NCBI GenBank assembly: GCA_030263555.1
Contig: SZPE01000011.1
Coordinates: 10,486-74,485, forward strand
Source: CFX2 sp014338005
GTDB taxonomy: Bacteria; Chloroflexota; Anaerolineae; Aggregatilineales; Phototrophicaceae
Length of the DNA stretch: 64,000 nucleotides
Direction of reading: 5' to 3'
Under the pieces are notes generated by a model. That model was not told where the DNA came from. It made no database searches and was given only the letters and a program-made list of their open reading frames with translations. Shown here piece after piece: positions 33,162 to 41,074 of the stretch. Numbering within the stretch: position 1 is the stretch's first letter; every line of letters starts with the position of its first letter. The position numbers and the translations under genes were made by a program.

Positions 33162-34874
33162 ATGTCCGAAAAACTGACCGAATACCGCCAGGCGCGCACG
33201 CCGCTGCCTGACCACAACGTCATCTGGCCGCTGTACGGGGCCGGCTTTGAAAACCTGGGGCGCGACGGCAGGCCGCTGGAAGTTCCCCTGCCGAAAATCG
33301 GGCCAGATCAACTGCTGGTGCGCCACGATGCCTGCGGCATCTGTTTTTCGGACATCAAAGTGATTAAGCTGGGGCAGGATCACCCGCGCATTTACCGGGA
33401 CATGAAAACCAACCCGGTCGTTCTGGGGCATGAGGTCGCCATGACGGTCGTGCAGGTGGGCGAAAACCTGCGCGACCGCTATCATGTGGGCGACCGGTTC
33501 ATCATTCAGGCCGATATTTATGTCGGCGGCGTGGGTTACGCCTACGGTTACGAAATCGAAGGCGGTTTTTCGTGGTACGGCGTCATTGACCAGCGCATCT
33601 TAAACGGCGACGAAGGCAACTATCTGCTGCCCATCCAGCCGGATAAGGGGTATGCCGAAAGCGCCCTGACCGAACCCTGGGCCTGCGTGATCGCGGCTTA
33701 CCAGCTTGAGTACCGGACGGCGCTAAAACCCGGCGGCGTGACGTGGATTATCGGCACGACGGCGGATGACCCGCGCCCGTACAGCCTCAGCGCCGGTTTT
33801 GACGAACAATCTCACCCCGCTAAACTGCTGCTGACGCGCGTCCCCCGCGCCTTTGCGGACGAACTGAAGGCGCGTGCCGAGGCGCTGGGCGTTGAAGTGA
33901 TGGAAGTGGACGACCTGAACCAGCCGCCGGTAGAGCAGGTAGATGACATCGTGCTGCTGGGCGCCGACCCGGACGCCATCGAAACCGTCAGCCCGCGCTT
34001 GGCGAACTTCGGCGTTTTCGCCATTGTTGCCGACCGGCCTATGCCGCGTAAGGTGCAGATTGACATCGGGCGCGTGCATTACAACCGCTGGGTTTACGTG
34101 GGCGGCACGACGCCGGACATCGCCCGCGCTTACAGCGACCAGCCGGTGCGGGCGGAAATGAAACCCGGCGGGCGCGCCTGGATGGTGGGCGCTGCCGGCC
34201 CGATGGGGCGGATGCACGTCCAGCGCGCTGTTCAGGTCGCGGACGGGCCGGCGCTGCTGGTTTGCACCGACGTGAGCCAGCACCGCCTGGACGACCTGTA
34301 CGACACCTTCGGCGCGGAAGCCGAAGCCAAAGGCATTCAATTCGTGTGCTTGAACCCCACCACGCCGGAAGGCCGCGAGGCGCTGGCCGCCTTCCAGCAG
34401 CAGGGTTTTGATGATATTGTCGTGCTGGCCCCGGTGGCGGCGCTCATCGCCGACTGCGCCAATTACCTGACCCCCGGCGGCGTGATGAACGTGTTCGCCG
34501 GCGTGGCGCGCGGCGTGATGGTCGAAGTAGATGCCAGTGATTTTTACCTGAAGGGCGCGCGTTACATCGGGCAGTCCGGCTCAACCATTCAGGACTTGCG
34601 CGCCATGCTCGCCCAGGGTGAAGCCGGCGTGCTGTCGCGCAACCGGACGGTGGCGGCGGTCGGCTCGTTGAGCGCGTTTAAGGACGGGCTGCGCGCTGTT
34701 CAGGACGCCGTTTTCCCCGGCAAAGTGGTGATTTTCCCGCATATTAAAGACCTGCCGCTGACGCCGATTGAAGACCTGAAAGACCGGCTGCCGACCGTTT
34801 ACGCCCTGCTGAAAGACGGCCACGAGTGGACGGTGGAAGCCGAAGAAGAATTTCTGAAGATCATGCTGCCGTAG
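33162..34874 (+). CDS. SorE-like (L-sorbose-1-phosphate reductase-type) medium-chain dehydrogenase, enlarged
   Basis: A 570-residue zinc dehydrogenase. The GroES-like part has HDACGICFSDIKVIKLG near 51-68 and TNPVVLGHEVAMTVVQVG near 84-101; LTEPWACVIAAYQ near 168 follows. A Rossmann domain begins WMVGAAGPMGRMH near 343. The tail KDLPLTPI and the phrase FDDIVVLAPV...LTPGGVMNVFAG are close to SorE, the enzyme that converts L-sorbose 1-phosphate to glucitol 6-phosphate. SorE is about 410 residues; here an extra stretch of about 150 residues (about 190-340) lies between the catalytic and NAD domains and resembles a second, degenerate nucleotide-binding fold. AGGAGAAGG lies upstream. The true substrate may differ. 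Confidence 0.82.
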   Translation: MSEKLTEYRQARTPLPDHNVIWPLYGAGFENLGRDGRPLEVPLPKIGPDQLLVRHDACGICFSDIKVIKLGQDHPRIYRDMKTNPVVLGHEVAMTVVQVGENLRDRYHVGDRFIIQADIYVGGVGYAYGYEIEGGFSWYGVIDQRILNGDEGNYLLPIQPDKGYAESALTEPWACVIAAYQLEYRTALKPGGVTWIIGTTADDPRPYSLSAGFDEQSHPAKLLLTRVPRAFADELKARAEALGVEVMEVDDLNQPPVEQVDDIVLLGADPDAIETVSPRLANFGVFAIVADRPMPRKVQIDIGRVHYNRWVYVGGTTPDIARAYSDQPVRAEMKPGGRAWMVGAAGPMGRMHVQRAVQVADGPALLVCTDVSQHRLDDLYDTFGAEAEAKGIQFVCLNPTTPEGREALAAFQQQGFDDIVVLAPVAALIADCANYLTPGGVMNVFAGVARGVMVEVDASDFYLKGARYIGQSGSTIQDLRAMLAQGEAGVLSRNRTVAAVGSLSAFKDGLRAVQDAVFPGKVVIFPHIKDLPLTPIEDLKDRLPTVYALLKDGHEWTVEAEEEFLKIMLP

Positions 34875-34885
34875 GAGAAACGCCG

Positions 34886-35686
34886 ATGAGCAGGACACTC
34901 GAAAATAAAATCGCCATTGTGACCGGCGGCGCACAGGGGCTGGGGCAGGCCATCTGCCGGCGGCTGGCCGCCGAAGGCTGCCATGTGCTGGTGGCCGACC
35001 TGAACGAAACCGCCGCCCAGGAAACCGCCGCGCTGATCGAAACCGAACAGGCGGCTGCCGGACGCCGCGCCATCGGCCTGAAAGTGGATGTGACGAAGGA
35101 AGATCAGGTCGCCGCGCTGGTAGACCGCGCCGTGTCGGAGTTCGGGCGGCTGGATATTCTGGTGGCGAACGCCGGCATCCTCATTTCCGGCGAGGTGGAA
35201 ACGTTCCCGGCAGAGAAGTGGCGCGCCGTGATCGAGGTGAACTTGGTGGGGTACTTCCTAGCGGCCAAACACGCCGCGCGGGTGATGAAACCCCAGGGCA
35301 GCGGCGTCATCCTCCAGATCAACTCGAAGTCCGGCAAAAAGGGCAGTTTTAAAAATTCGGCTTACGCGGCCTCCAAGTTTGGCGGCATCGGCCTGACGCA
35401 AAGCCTGGCGCTGGAACTGGCCGAATACGGCGTGCGCGTTAACTCCATCTGCCCCGGCAACCTGCTGGACAGCCCCCTGTGGGTGGATTCGCTGTACAAA
35501 CAGTACGCGCAGCGGTGGGGCATCACCGAGGAGCAGGTGCGCCAGAAATACATAGATGAAGTGCCGATGAAACGCGGCTGCACCTATACCGACGTGACCA
35601 ACGTGCTGGTGTTCCTGGCCTCCGACCAGGCCAGCTATATGACCGGCCAGGCCATTAACGTGACCGGCGGCCAGGAAATGCGCTGA
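34886..35686 (+). CDS. Sorbitol-6-phosphate 2-dehydrogenase-like SDR
   Basis: A 266-residue short-chain dehydrogenase. Cofactor loop TGGAQGLGQAI near 12-22, NAG near 92, catalytic Ser in INSKSGKKGSF near 146, and Y-A-A-S-K near 162-166 are all present. The run QINSKSGKKGS...AASKFGGIGLTQSLALELAEYGVRV, the GNLLDSPLW loop, VPMKRGCTYTDVTNVLVFLAS and ...TGQAINVTGGQ match E. coli SrlD almost motif by motif, so oxidation of a hexitol (or hexitol phosphate) at C2 is likely. A TAGGAGAAA site precedes the ATG at 34886. The operon has no PTS and no kinase, so either a free polyol is used or phosphorylation is done elsewhere. Confidence 0.88.
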   Translation: MSRTLENKIAIVTGGAQGLGQAICRRLAAEGCHVLVADLNETAAQETAALIETEQAAAGRRAIGLKVDVTKEDQVAALVDRAVSEFGRLDILVANAGILISGEVETFPAEKWRAVIEVNLVGYFLAAKHAARVMKPQGSGVILQINSKSGKKGSFKNSAYAASKFGGIGLTQSLALELAEYGVRVNSICPGNLLDSPLWVDSLYKQYAQRWGITEEQVRQKYIDEVPMKRGCTYTDVTNVLVFLASDQASYMTGQAINVTGGQEMR

Positions 35687-35688
35687 CG

Positions 35689-36978
35689 ATGGCGCTGGAC
35701 GGCACGCGCACTTACGTTGGTTTTGGCTTCGGCGCTATCCAGGCCGGGTTGTTTTTGTACGAGGCGTTTCAGTCCGGGGCGTTCCGCCGGCTGGTGGCTG
35801 CCGAGGTGATGCCGGATGTGGTGGCTGCCGTGCGCCGGTCAGCCGGAAATTTTACGGTCAACATCGCCCACGCCGACCGGGTGGAACATGCCCGGTTCGG
35901 CCCGGTGCAGATCGAAGACCCGGCGCAGGAAGCCGACCGGGAGCGCCTGATTGAAGCCCTGGCGGAAGCCGACGAAATCGGCACAGCAGTCCCCAGCGTG
36001 GCGTTTTACGACTCGCCGGGGCCGGGCAGTCTGCACCGCATCCTGGCGTCGGGGCTGCGGCGCAAAGCGGCGGTGGGCGGCCCGCGCGCGGTGGTTTATG
36101 CCGCCGAAAACCACAACCACGCCGCCGAAATCCTGGAAGCGAAGGTGATGGCGGAAATCCCCGAAGCCGAACGCGAGGCGGTGGGGGGCAGGGTGCGCTT
36201 TTTGAACACCGTAATCGGCAAGATGAGCGGCGTCGTCGCCGAGGCGGATGAAATCGAGGCCGCCGGGTTGACCCCGGTCACGCCGGGAAGCCCGCGCGCT
36301 TTTCTGGTGGAAGCCTTCAACCGCATCCTTATCTCGCGGATTCATTTCGAGATGCCGTTCGCGCGGGGAATCGCGGTTTTTGAGGAAAAAGACGACCTGC
36401 TGCCGTTCGAGGAGGCCAAACTGTACGGCCACAACGCCACGCACGCCCTGGCGGCCTACCTGGCGATGGCGCGCGGTCTGGCGCGAATCGCCGATCTACC
36501 GGCGGCGGACGGCCTCCTGCCGTTTATCCGGGCGGCTTTTATCGAAGAATCCGGGACGGCGCTGATCCGCAAGCACGCCGGGGTTGACCCGCTGTTCACG
36601 CCGGAGGGCTATCAGGCCTTTGCCGACGATCTGCTCCGGCGTATGACCAACCCCTACCTGCGCGATACGGCGGAGCGTGTCGGGCGCGACCCGGCGCGCA
36701 AGCTCGGTTGGGACGACCGTTTGATCGGCACGATGCGGGTGGCGCTGCGCCAGGGTGTGATCCCGCGCCGTTACGCGATGGGCGCGGCGGCGGCGCTGGC
36801 GGCCCTGCGTCCCGATGCAGCGGGCGTGCCTGCCGGAACGCTGCTCGACCCGCTGTGGCGCGACGCGCAGCCCGAACCGGCGGAGCGCCAGGCCGTGCTG
36901 GAGTTGATCGAAAAGGGACGGGTACGGCTGCGGCAGTGGGCCGCTTCCGGCTTTCCGCCCGCCGCGCTCGGTTTTTAA
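35689..36978 (+). CDS. Mannitol dehydrogenase/mannitol-1-phosphate 5-dehydrogenase family protein
   Basis: A 429-residue long-chain polyol dehydrogenase. The N-terminal Rossmann-like segment is TYVGFGFGAIQAGLFLYEAFQSG. The C-terminal catalytic domain carries FEEAKLYGHNATHALAAYLAMARG near 241-264, which corresponds to the K-x2-x-N-x-x-H active site (Lys, Asn, His) of MtlD and mannitol 2-dehydrogenases. The length exceeds MtlD (about 380) and is nearer to the larger family members. It starts 2 bases after the SrlD-like gene, as the last gene of the operon, and is followed by a bidirectional terminator. Two polyol dehydrogenases in one operon suggest successive or alternative oxidations of an alditol. 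Confidence 0.83.
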   Translation: MALDGTRTYVGFGFGAIQAGLFLYEAFQSGAFRRLVAAEVMPDVVAAVRRSAGNFTVNIAHADRVEHARFGPVQIEDPAQEADRERLIEALAEADEIGTAVPSVAFYDSPGPGSLHRILASGLRRKAAVGGPRAVVYAAENHNHAAEILEAKVMAEIPEAEREAVGGRVRFLNTVIGKMSGVVAEADEIEAAGLTPVTPGSPRAFLVEAFNRILISRIHFEMPFARGIAVFEEKDDLLPFEEAKLYGHNATHALAAYLAMARGLARIADLPAADGLLPFIRAAFIEESGTALIRKHAGVDPLFTPEGYQAFADDLLRRMTNPYLRDTAERVGRDPARKLGWDDRLIGTMRVALRQGVIPRRYAMGAAAALAALRPDAAGVPAGTLLDPLWRDAQPEPAERQAVLELIEKGRVRLRQWAASGFPPAALGF

Positions 36979-36985
36979 GCGCAAA

Positions 36986-37017
36986 AAAGAGGCTGCCCAT
37001 CGCTGGACAGCCTCTTT
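36986..37017. terminator. Bidirectional terminator between the catabolic and transport operons
   Basis: AAAGAGGCTG (36986-36995) with CAGCCTCTTT (37008-37017) and a short pair CCCA/TGGA within the loop. T-rich on the plus strand (TTTAATTTTATTC) and A-rich before the stem for the minus strand, where the SBP gene ends at 37042. Confidence 0.85.
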
Positions 37018-37041
37018 AATTTTATTCAAGCCCCGCCGGTT

Positions 37042-38061
37042 TTATTCGTACAGCAGCGGCGCAATTTCTTCCGAGTCAATGTTAGTGGCGTCGTACCAGT
37101 GGAAGCCGGTGTCAATTTCAGGGTCCAGCTCTTCGCCGCGCAGCGCCTTGACGGCGGCCTCAACCGACTTGTAGCCGATGCCGATCGGGTCCTGGGTGAT
37201 AGCGCCCGCCTGGATGCCGGAGATGATGGCGTCTATCTGCTGTTTGCCAGAGTCGTAGCCGATCACCACCAGGTCGCCTTCCATGCCCAGTTCAACCACC
37301 GCGTTCAGCACGCCGATGATCGAGCCTTCGTTCGCGCCGAAGAAGCCCTTCAGGTTCGGGTGCGCCAGGATGATGGCTTTAGCGAGGTCGGTGGATTTCA
37401 GGTGGTCGCCGGCGCCGTACTGGACATCCACAACCGTGATGTCGGGGTAGGCTTCGGCAATCCGCTCGGTGAAGCCGGCCACGCGGTCAATGCCGGTGCG
37501 GCTGGTCTGGTCGTGGGCGATGACGGCCACTTCGCCAGCGCCGCCGATCAGTTCGGCCATCTTGTCGGCAGCCATCGCGGCGGCGGCGACGTTGTTGGTG
37601 GCGGCGGTCGTCAGCGGGATGTCGCTGTCCACGCCGGAGTCGAAGGCGATCACGGGGATGCCCTCTTCCTGGGCGCGTTCCAGCAGCGGGATGGCGGCTT
37701 TGCTGTCCAGGGCGGCGAATACCAGCGCGTCAGGCTGTTTGTCGAGCGCGGTTTGCAGCATTTCCATCTGCTTGTCTACCATCGCCTCGGTTTCCGGGCC
37801 TTCAAAGGTCACGGTCACGCCGCAGTCCTCGGCTGCTTTCTCGGCGCCGGCTTTCACCGCTTGCCAGAACTGGTGCTGGAAGCCCTTCGAGATCACCGGG
37901 ATGTAAATATCCAGCGCGGCCATCTCTTCCCGAACTTCTTCGGTGCAGTAGGGGGTTTCTTCTTCCATCGCCGGTTCTTCGGTCGCTTCCTGGGCATAGA
38001 CCATGCCCACGACCAGCAGCAGGGACATCATCAGCAGGAAAAGTTTGGTAAAGGTCTTCAT
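37042..38061 (-). CDS. ABC sugar transporter substrate-binding protein (ribose/RbsB-like)
   Basis: A 339-residue periplasmic-type binding protein. A signal peptide MKTFTKLFLLMMSLLLVVGMVYA is followed by an acidic spacer (QEATEEPAMEEE). The Peripla_BP_4 fold follows: IYIPVISKGFQHQFWQAVKAGAEKAAEDCGV near 52-82, DALVFAALDSKAAIPLLERAQEEGIPVIAFDSGVDSDIP near 110-150, GFFGANEGSIIGVLNAV near 230 and GAITQDPIGIGYKSVEAAVKAL near 285. The family binds pentoses, hexoses or autoinducers. It is the third gene after the ATPase and permease. No lipobox is visible, so the mature protein may be free or retained by other means. Confidence 0.93.
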   Translation of the reverse strand: MKTFTKLFLLMMSLLLVVGMVYAQEATEEPAMEEETPYCTEEVREEMAALDIYIPVISKGFQHQFWQAVKAGAEKAAEDCGVTVTFEGPETEAMVDKQMEMLQTALDKQPDALVFAALDSKAAIPLLERAQEEGIPVIAFDSGVDSDIPLTTAATNNVAAAAMAADKMAELIGGAGEVAVIAHDQTSRTGIDRVAGFTERIAEAYPDITVVDVQYGAGDHLKSTDLAKAIILAHPNLKGFFGANEGSIIGVLNAVVELGMEGDLVVIGYDSGKQQIDAIISGIQAGAITQDPIGIGYKSVEAAVKALRGEELDPEIDTGFHWYDATNIDSEEIAPLLYE

Positions 38062-38285
38062 TACAAATCTCCTGTTTATTTAGTGAAAGCTGAACGAATA
38101 CTTACACGTGCAGGTTTTGCATCCCGTTTCGGGGTTCGGCCAGCCGCCAGACGGCGAACCTTTGAAGTCCGTCCCGCGCCGGGTATCGCGGGCGCGCCCC
38201 ATCAGCCTCCTCTCTTTTGCCGGTGTAAATATGGTTAAGCTGCGCGCTTAACGGCCATAATCAGGTATGCCGCCGGCCAGCTCAG
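38062..38285 (-). other. Intergenic spacer between permease and binding-protein genes
   Basis: This 224-base spacer lies inside the transporter operon. It holds a modest inverted repeat (GGTTCGGC 38133-38140 with GGCGAACC 38153-38160) and a good Shine-Dalgarno sequence (CAGGAGAT) before the binding-protein ATG. No reading frame is convincing. Such spacers often raise binding-protein expression over the membrane parts; I see no clear separate promoter. Confidence 0.5.
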
Positions 38286-39296
38286 CTACGATTTGCGGCG
38301 GCGGAGAATGTCCAGATAAACGGCCAGGATGACAATCGCGCCTGTCACCACCGTCTGCCATTCCTGCGGCACGGACAGGATACGCAGGCCGTTGACCAGG
38401 ACGCTCATCACAAAAGCGCCGATGATCGTCCCCATGATCGTGCCTTCGCCGCCGCTGAGGGATGTTCCCCCGATGACGACGGCGGCAATCGCGTCCAGTT
38501 CGTAACCCTGTCCCAGCGCGGGCTGTGCCGAATTGAGCCGCGAGGCCATCATCACGCCGCCCAGGCCGGCGAACGTGCCGCCCAGGGCATAAACGGCGAT
38601 CTTCCAGCGGGCTACGTTGACGCCGGAAAGCCGGGTGGCTTCTTCGTTGCTGCCCAGCGCGAAGGTGTACCGGCCCAGAATGGTGCGCCCCAGGATGAAA
38701 CTGGCGACAAAAGCCGCGCCGAACAAAAACAGCACGGCGTTGGGTATCTGCAATACCTGAACCTGCGGGAAAATAGACCCCAGCGCCGACCCCATCACGA
38801 TCTGGCGAAATTCGGGGGTATCGTTGAAATAAATCGGCTTCAGGTTAGAAATAACCAGCGACAGCCCTTTGGCGACGTACATCATGCCCAGCGTGGCGAT
38901 GAAGGGCGGTATCTTCATCTTGGCGATGACCACGCCGTTGATGAAACCGGCGAACGCCCCGGTGGCGATGCCGCCGATCAGGCCTATGGGAATCGGAAGC
39001 TGCCAGAAGGTGATGAATACGCCGGTCATAACGGCGGAGAACGTCATCACCGTACCGATGGACAGGTCAATGCCGCCGGTGATGATGACAAACGTCACGC
39101 CCAGCGCCAGGACGCCGTTAACGGCGGTGGCAAGCAAAATGCCGATGATATTGTTGAACTGCAAAAAGTTCGGCGATGCCAGCGAAAAAACGACGATGAG
39201 AACGATCAGCGCCGCGAACGCCAGGATGCGCTGGGTGGCATCTGAACGGAACAGCGAACGCGGCAGGGCTTTGGGGGTGGCAACCGAAATATCCAT
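38286..39296 (-). CDS. ABC sugar transporter permease (RbsC-like)
   Basis: A 336-residue permease with about eight to ten hydrophobic helices of the BPD_transp_2 family. It shows the conserved VLALGVTFVIITGGIDLSIGTVMTFSAVM near 65-93 and the late LDAIAAVVIGGTSLSGGEGTIMGTIIGAFV near 265-294, the coupling-helix region of RbsC, XylH and AraH. It starts 5 bases after the ATPase stop. With the single ATPase gene, two copies would make the channel. Confidence 0.93.
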   Translation of the reverse strand: MDISVATPKALPRSLFRSDATQRILAFAALIVLIVVFSLASPNFLQFNNIIGILLATAVNGVLALGVTFVIITGGIDLSIGTVMTFSAVMTGVFITFWQLPIPIGLIGGIATGAFAGFINGVVIAKMKIPPFIATLGMMYVAKGLSLVISNLKPIYFNDTPEFRQIVMGSALGSIFPQVQVLQIPNAVLFLFGAAFVASFILGRTILGRYTFALGSNEEATRLSGVNVARWKIAVYALGGTFAGLGGVMMASRLNSAQPALGQGYELDAIAAVVIGGTSLSGGEGTIMGTIIGAFVMSVLVNGLRILSVPQEWQTVVTGAIVILAVYLDILRRRKS

Positions 39297-39301
39297 AGTT
39301 C

Positions 39302-40861
39302 TTAAACATTCCCCACTTCACTATAAGCAGCCGGAACGGGCGCGTCATCGGTCTGGATAAGGCCGCCGCGTTCGGTGGCGTATTTCATGATCTTTTCCTG
39401 GGTGGCTTCGGCGCTGCTCAGTTCGCCGGTAATGCGCCCCTCGCACATCACGATGATCCGGTGGCTCATCCGCAGGATTTCCGGCAGTTCGGACGAAATC
39501 ATGATGATGGATTTACCCTGGTGCGCCAGGTCGTTGAGCAGTTTGTAGATTTCGCTTTTCGCGCCCACGTCAATACCGCGCGTCGGCTCGTCGAAAATCA
39601 AAATGTCGGTATCGGCGATCAGCCATTTGGCGACCACCAGTTTTTGCTGGTTGCCGCCGGAAAGATTTTTGACCTTCTGTTTGAGGCTGGGCGTTTTGAT
39701 GGACAGCGTTCTAACGAACTCCTCGGCGGTTATGCGCGTCCGGCTGTAGTTGACCACGCCTAAAAAGCCCAGGAACTTCCTGAAGGCGGCCAGCACTACG
39801 TTGGCTTCCACGTCCATGCCCAGCGTCAGGCCGTAGCGTTTTCGATCTTCGGACAGATAGCCGATGCCATGCCGGACGGCATCGCTGGGGCTTTTGATAT
39901 GGACTTTTTGGCCCTGGATATAAATTTCGCCGGTATCAATCGGGTCGGCGCCAAAAATCGCCCGCGCGACCTCGGTGCGCCCCGCGCCCATCAGCCCGGC
40001 AAAACCCAGGATTTCGCCGCGTTTGAGGTAAAAGTTAATATCCTTCAACACGCGGCCCCGGTTGAGGTTTTTTACCTCCAGCACCTTATCCTGCTGGCCG
40101 TTCTGGGGGATGTCCGGCGCGGCTTCATAAATCGTCCGCCCCACCATCATGCGGATGATTTCATCCCGGTTGGTTTCGGCGGTATTCACCGTCCCCACGT
40201 ACTGCCCGTCGCGCATCACGGTCACGCGGTCGGAGATCATGAACAGCTCCTCCAGCCGGTGCGTGATATACACCGTGCCGACGCCCTGTTCGCGCAGCCG
40301 CCGGATGATGTGGAAAAGCTCGTCAATCTCCGCTTCGGTCAGCGCCGCCGTCGGCTCGTCCATAATCAGCACTTCGGAGTTGAAGGACAGCGCCTTGGCG
40401 ATTTCGACCATCTGCTGTTTGGCAACCGTCAGGTCGGCGACTTTGGTGCGGGGGTCAATTTTGAGGTGCAGCATGTCTAAAAGCTGCTGCGTATTGTCAT
40501 TGATGGCTTTGTCGTCCAGCATAAATTTTACGCTCTGGCGCGGTTCGCGCCCGATGAAAATGTTCTGGGCGACCGTGAGGTGGGGCATCAGGTTAAGTTC
40601 CTGGTGGATCATGCTGATGCCTAAAAGCTGTGCCGCGCGGGGGGTATGGATGTCCGCTTCTTTGCCCTTGTAGGTGATGCGGCCAGCGTCCTTCGTATAA
40701 ACCCCGGCCAGCACTTTCATCATGGTGGACTTGCCGGCGCCGTTTTCGCCCACCAGGGCGTGAACTTCACCTTTATACAGTTCAAAACGGCATTGAGAGA
40801 GCGCGTGAACGCCGGGAAAGGACTTTTCTATCCCTTCCATCGTCACCAGAATATCGCTCAT
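39302..40861 (-). CDS. ABC sugar transporter ATPase (RbsA-like, double nucleotide-binding)
   Basis: A 519-residue ATPase with two tandem ABC domains. The first is fully canonical: GENGAGKST near 37-45, LTVAKQQMVEIAKAL near 140-155 and LIMDEPTAAL near 165. The second keeps GLMGAGRTEVARAIFG (a Walker A of the GxxGxGR type), LSGGNQQKLVVAKWL and LIFDEPTRGIDVG, as in RbsA and MglA. It is the first gene of the importer operon, with a strong promoter and dyads upstream. The importer as a whole resembles those for ribose, xylose, sorbitol or other polyols. Confidence 0.94.
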   Translation of the reverse strand: MSDILVTMEGIEKSFPGVHALSQCRFELYKGEVHALVGENGAGKSTMMKVLAGVYTKDAGRITYKGKEADIHTPRAAQLLGISMIHQELNLMPHLTVAQNIFIGREPRQSVKFMLDDKAINDNTQQLLDMLHLKIDPRTKVADLTVAKQQMVEIAKALSFNSEVLIMDEPTAALTEAEIDELFHIIRRLREQGVGTVYITHRLEELFMISDRVTVMRDGQYVGTVNTAETNRDEIIRMMVGRTIYEAAPDIPQNGQQDKVLEVKNLNRGRVLKDINFYLKRGEILGFAGLMGAGRTEVARAIFGADPIDTGEIYIQGQKVHIKSPSDAVRHGIGYLSEDRKRYGLTLGMDVEANVVLAAFRKFLGFLGVVNYSRTRITAEEFVRTLSIKTPSLKQKVKNLSGGNQQKLVVAKWLIADTDILIFDEPTRGIDVGAKSEIYKLLNDLAHQGKSIIMISSELPEILRMSHRIIVMCEGRITGELSSAEATQEKIMKYATERGGLIQTDDAPVPAAYSEVGNV

Positions 40862-40899
40862 CGAAAAATCCTCTAGGCGTTTAAAACCAACATTTTTAG

Positions 40900-40952
40900 C
40901 ATTCGGCCCGCCGAATGTTTGTAATTATACGGCGCGCCGGTGAAACTACCAA
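40900..40952 (-). promoter_or_regulatory. Promoter of the sugar ABC operon with an 18-base palindrome at +1
   Basis: On the minus strand TTGGTA (40952-40947) and TATAAT (40929-40924) are 17 bases apart. Directly after the -10, CATTCGGC-CC-GCCGAATG (40900-40917) is a perfect palindrome with a two-base centre, placed at about +1 to +18, a common position for a repressor site or a 5' hairpin. It is 39 bases before the ATPase ATG. Confidence 0.7.
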
Positions 40953-41017
40953 AATCTCGTCCGGGGGGCCGCGCCCCGCAGCATCGTAATATTTAGACCG
41001 TCTGCTTAAACTGATAA

Positions 41018-41038
41018 CGATAACATGTTACGCATAAC
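41018..41038 (-). promoter_or_regulatory. Operator-like dyad 1 for the LacI regulator
   Basis: The core TAACATGTTA is at 41021-41030, in the extended form CGATAACATGTTACGCATA. The same core with related flanks occurs at 42189-42198 near the regulator gene. It lies 157 bases before the ATPase start, between lacI-type gene and transporter. Confidence 0.6.
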
Positions 41039-41074
41039 CTACCACAAAACCGGCGGCCTGTCAAATGAGACGGC

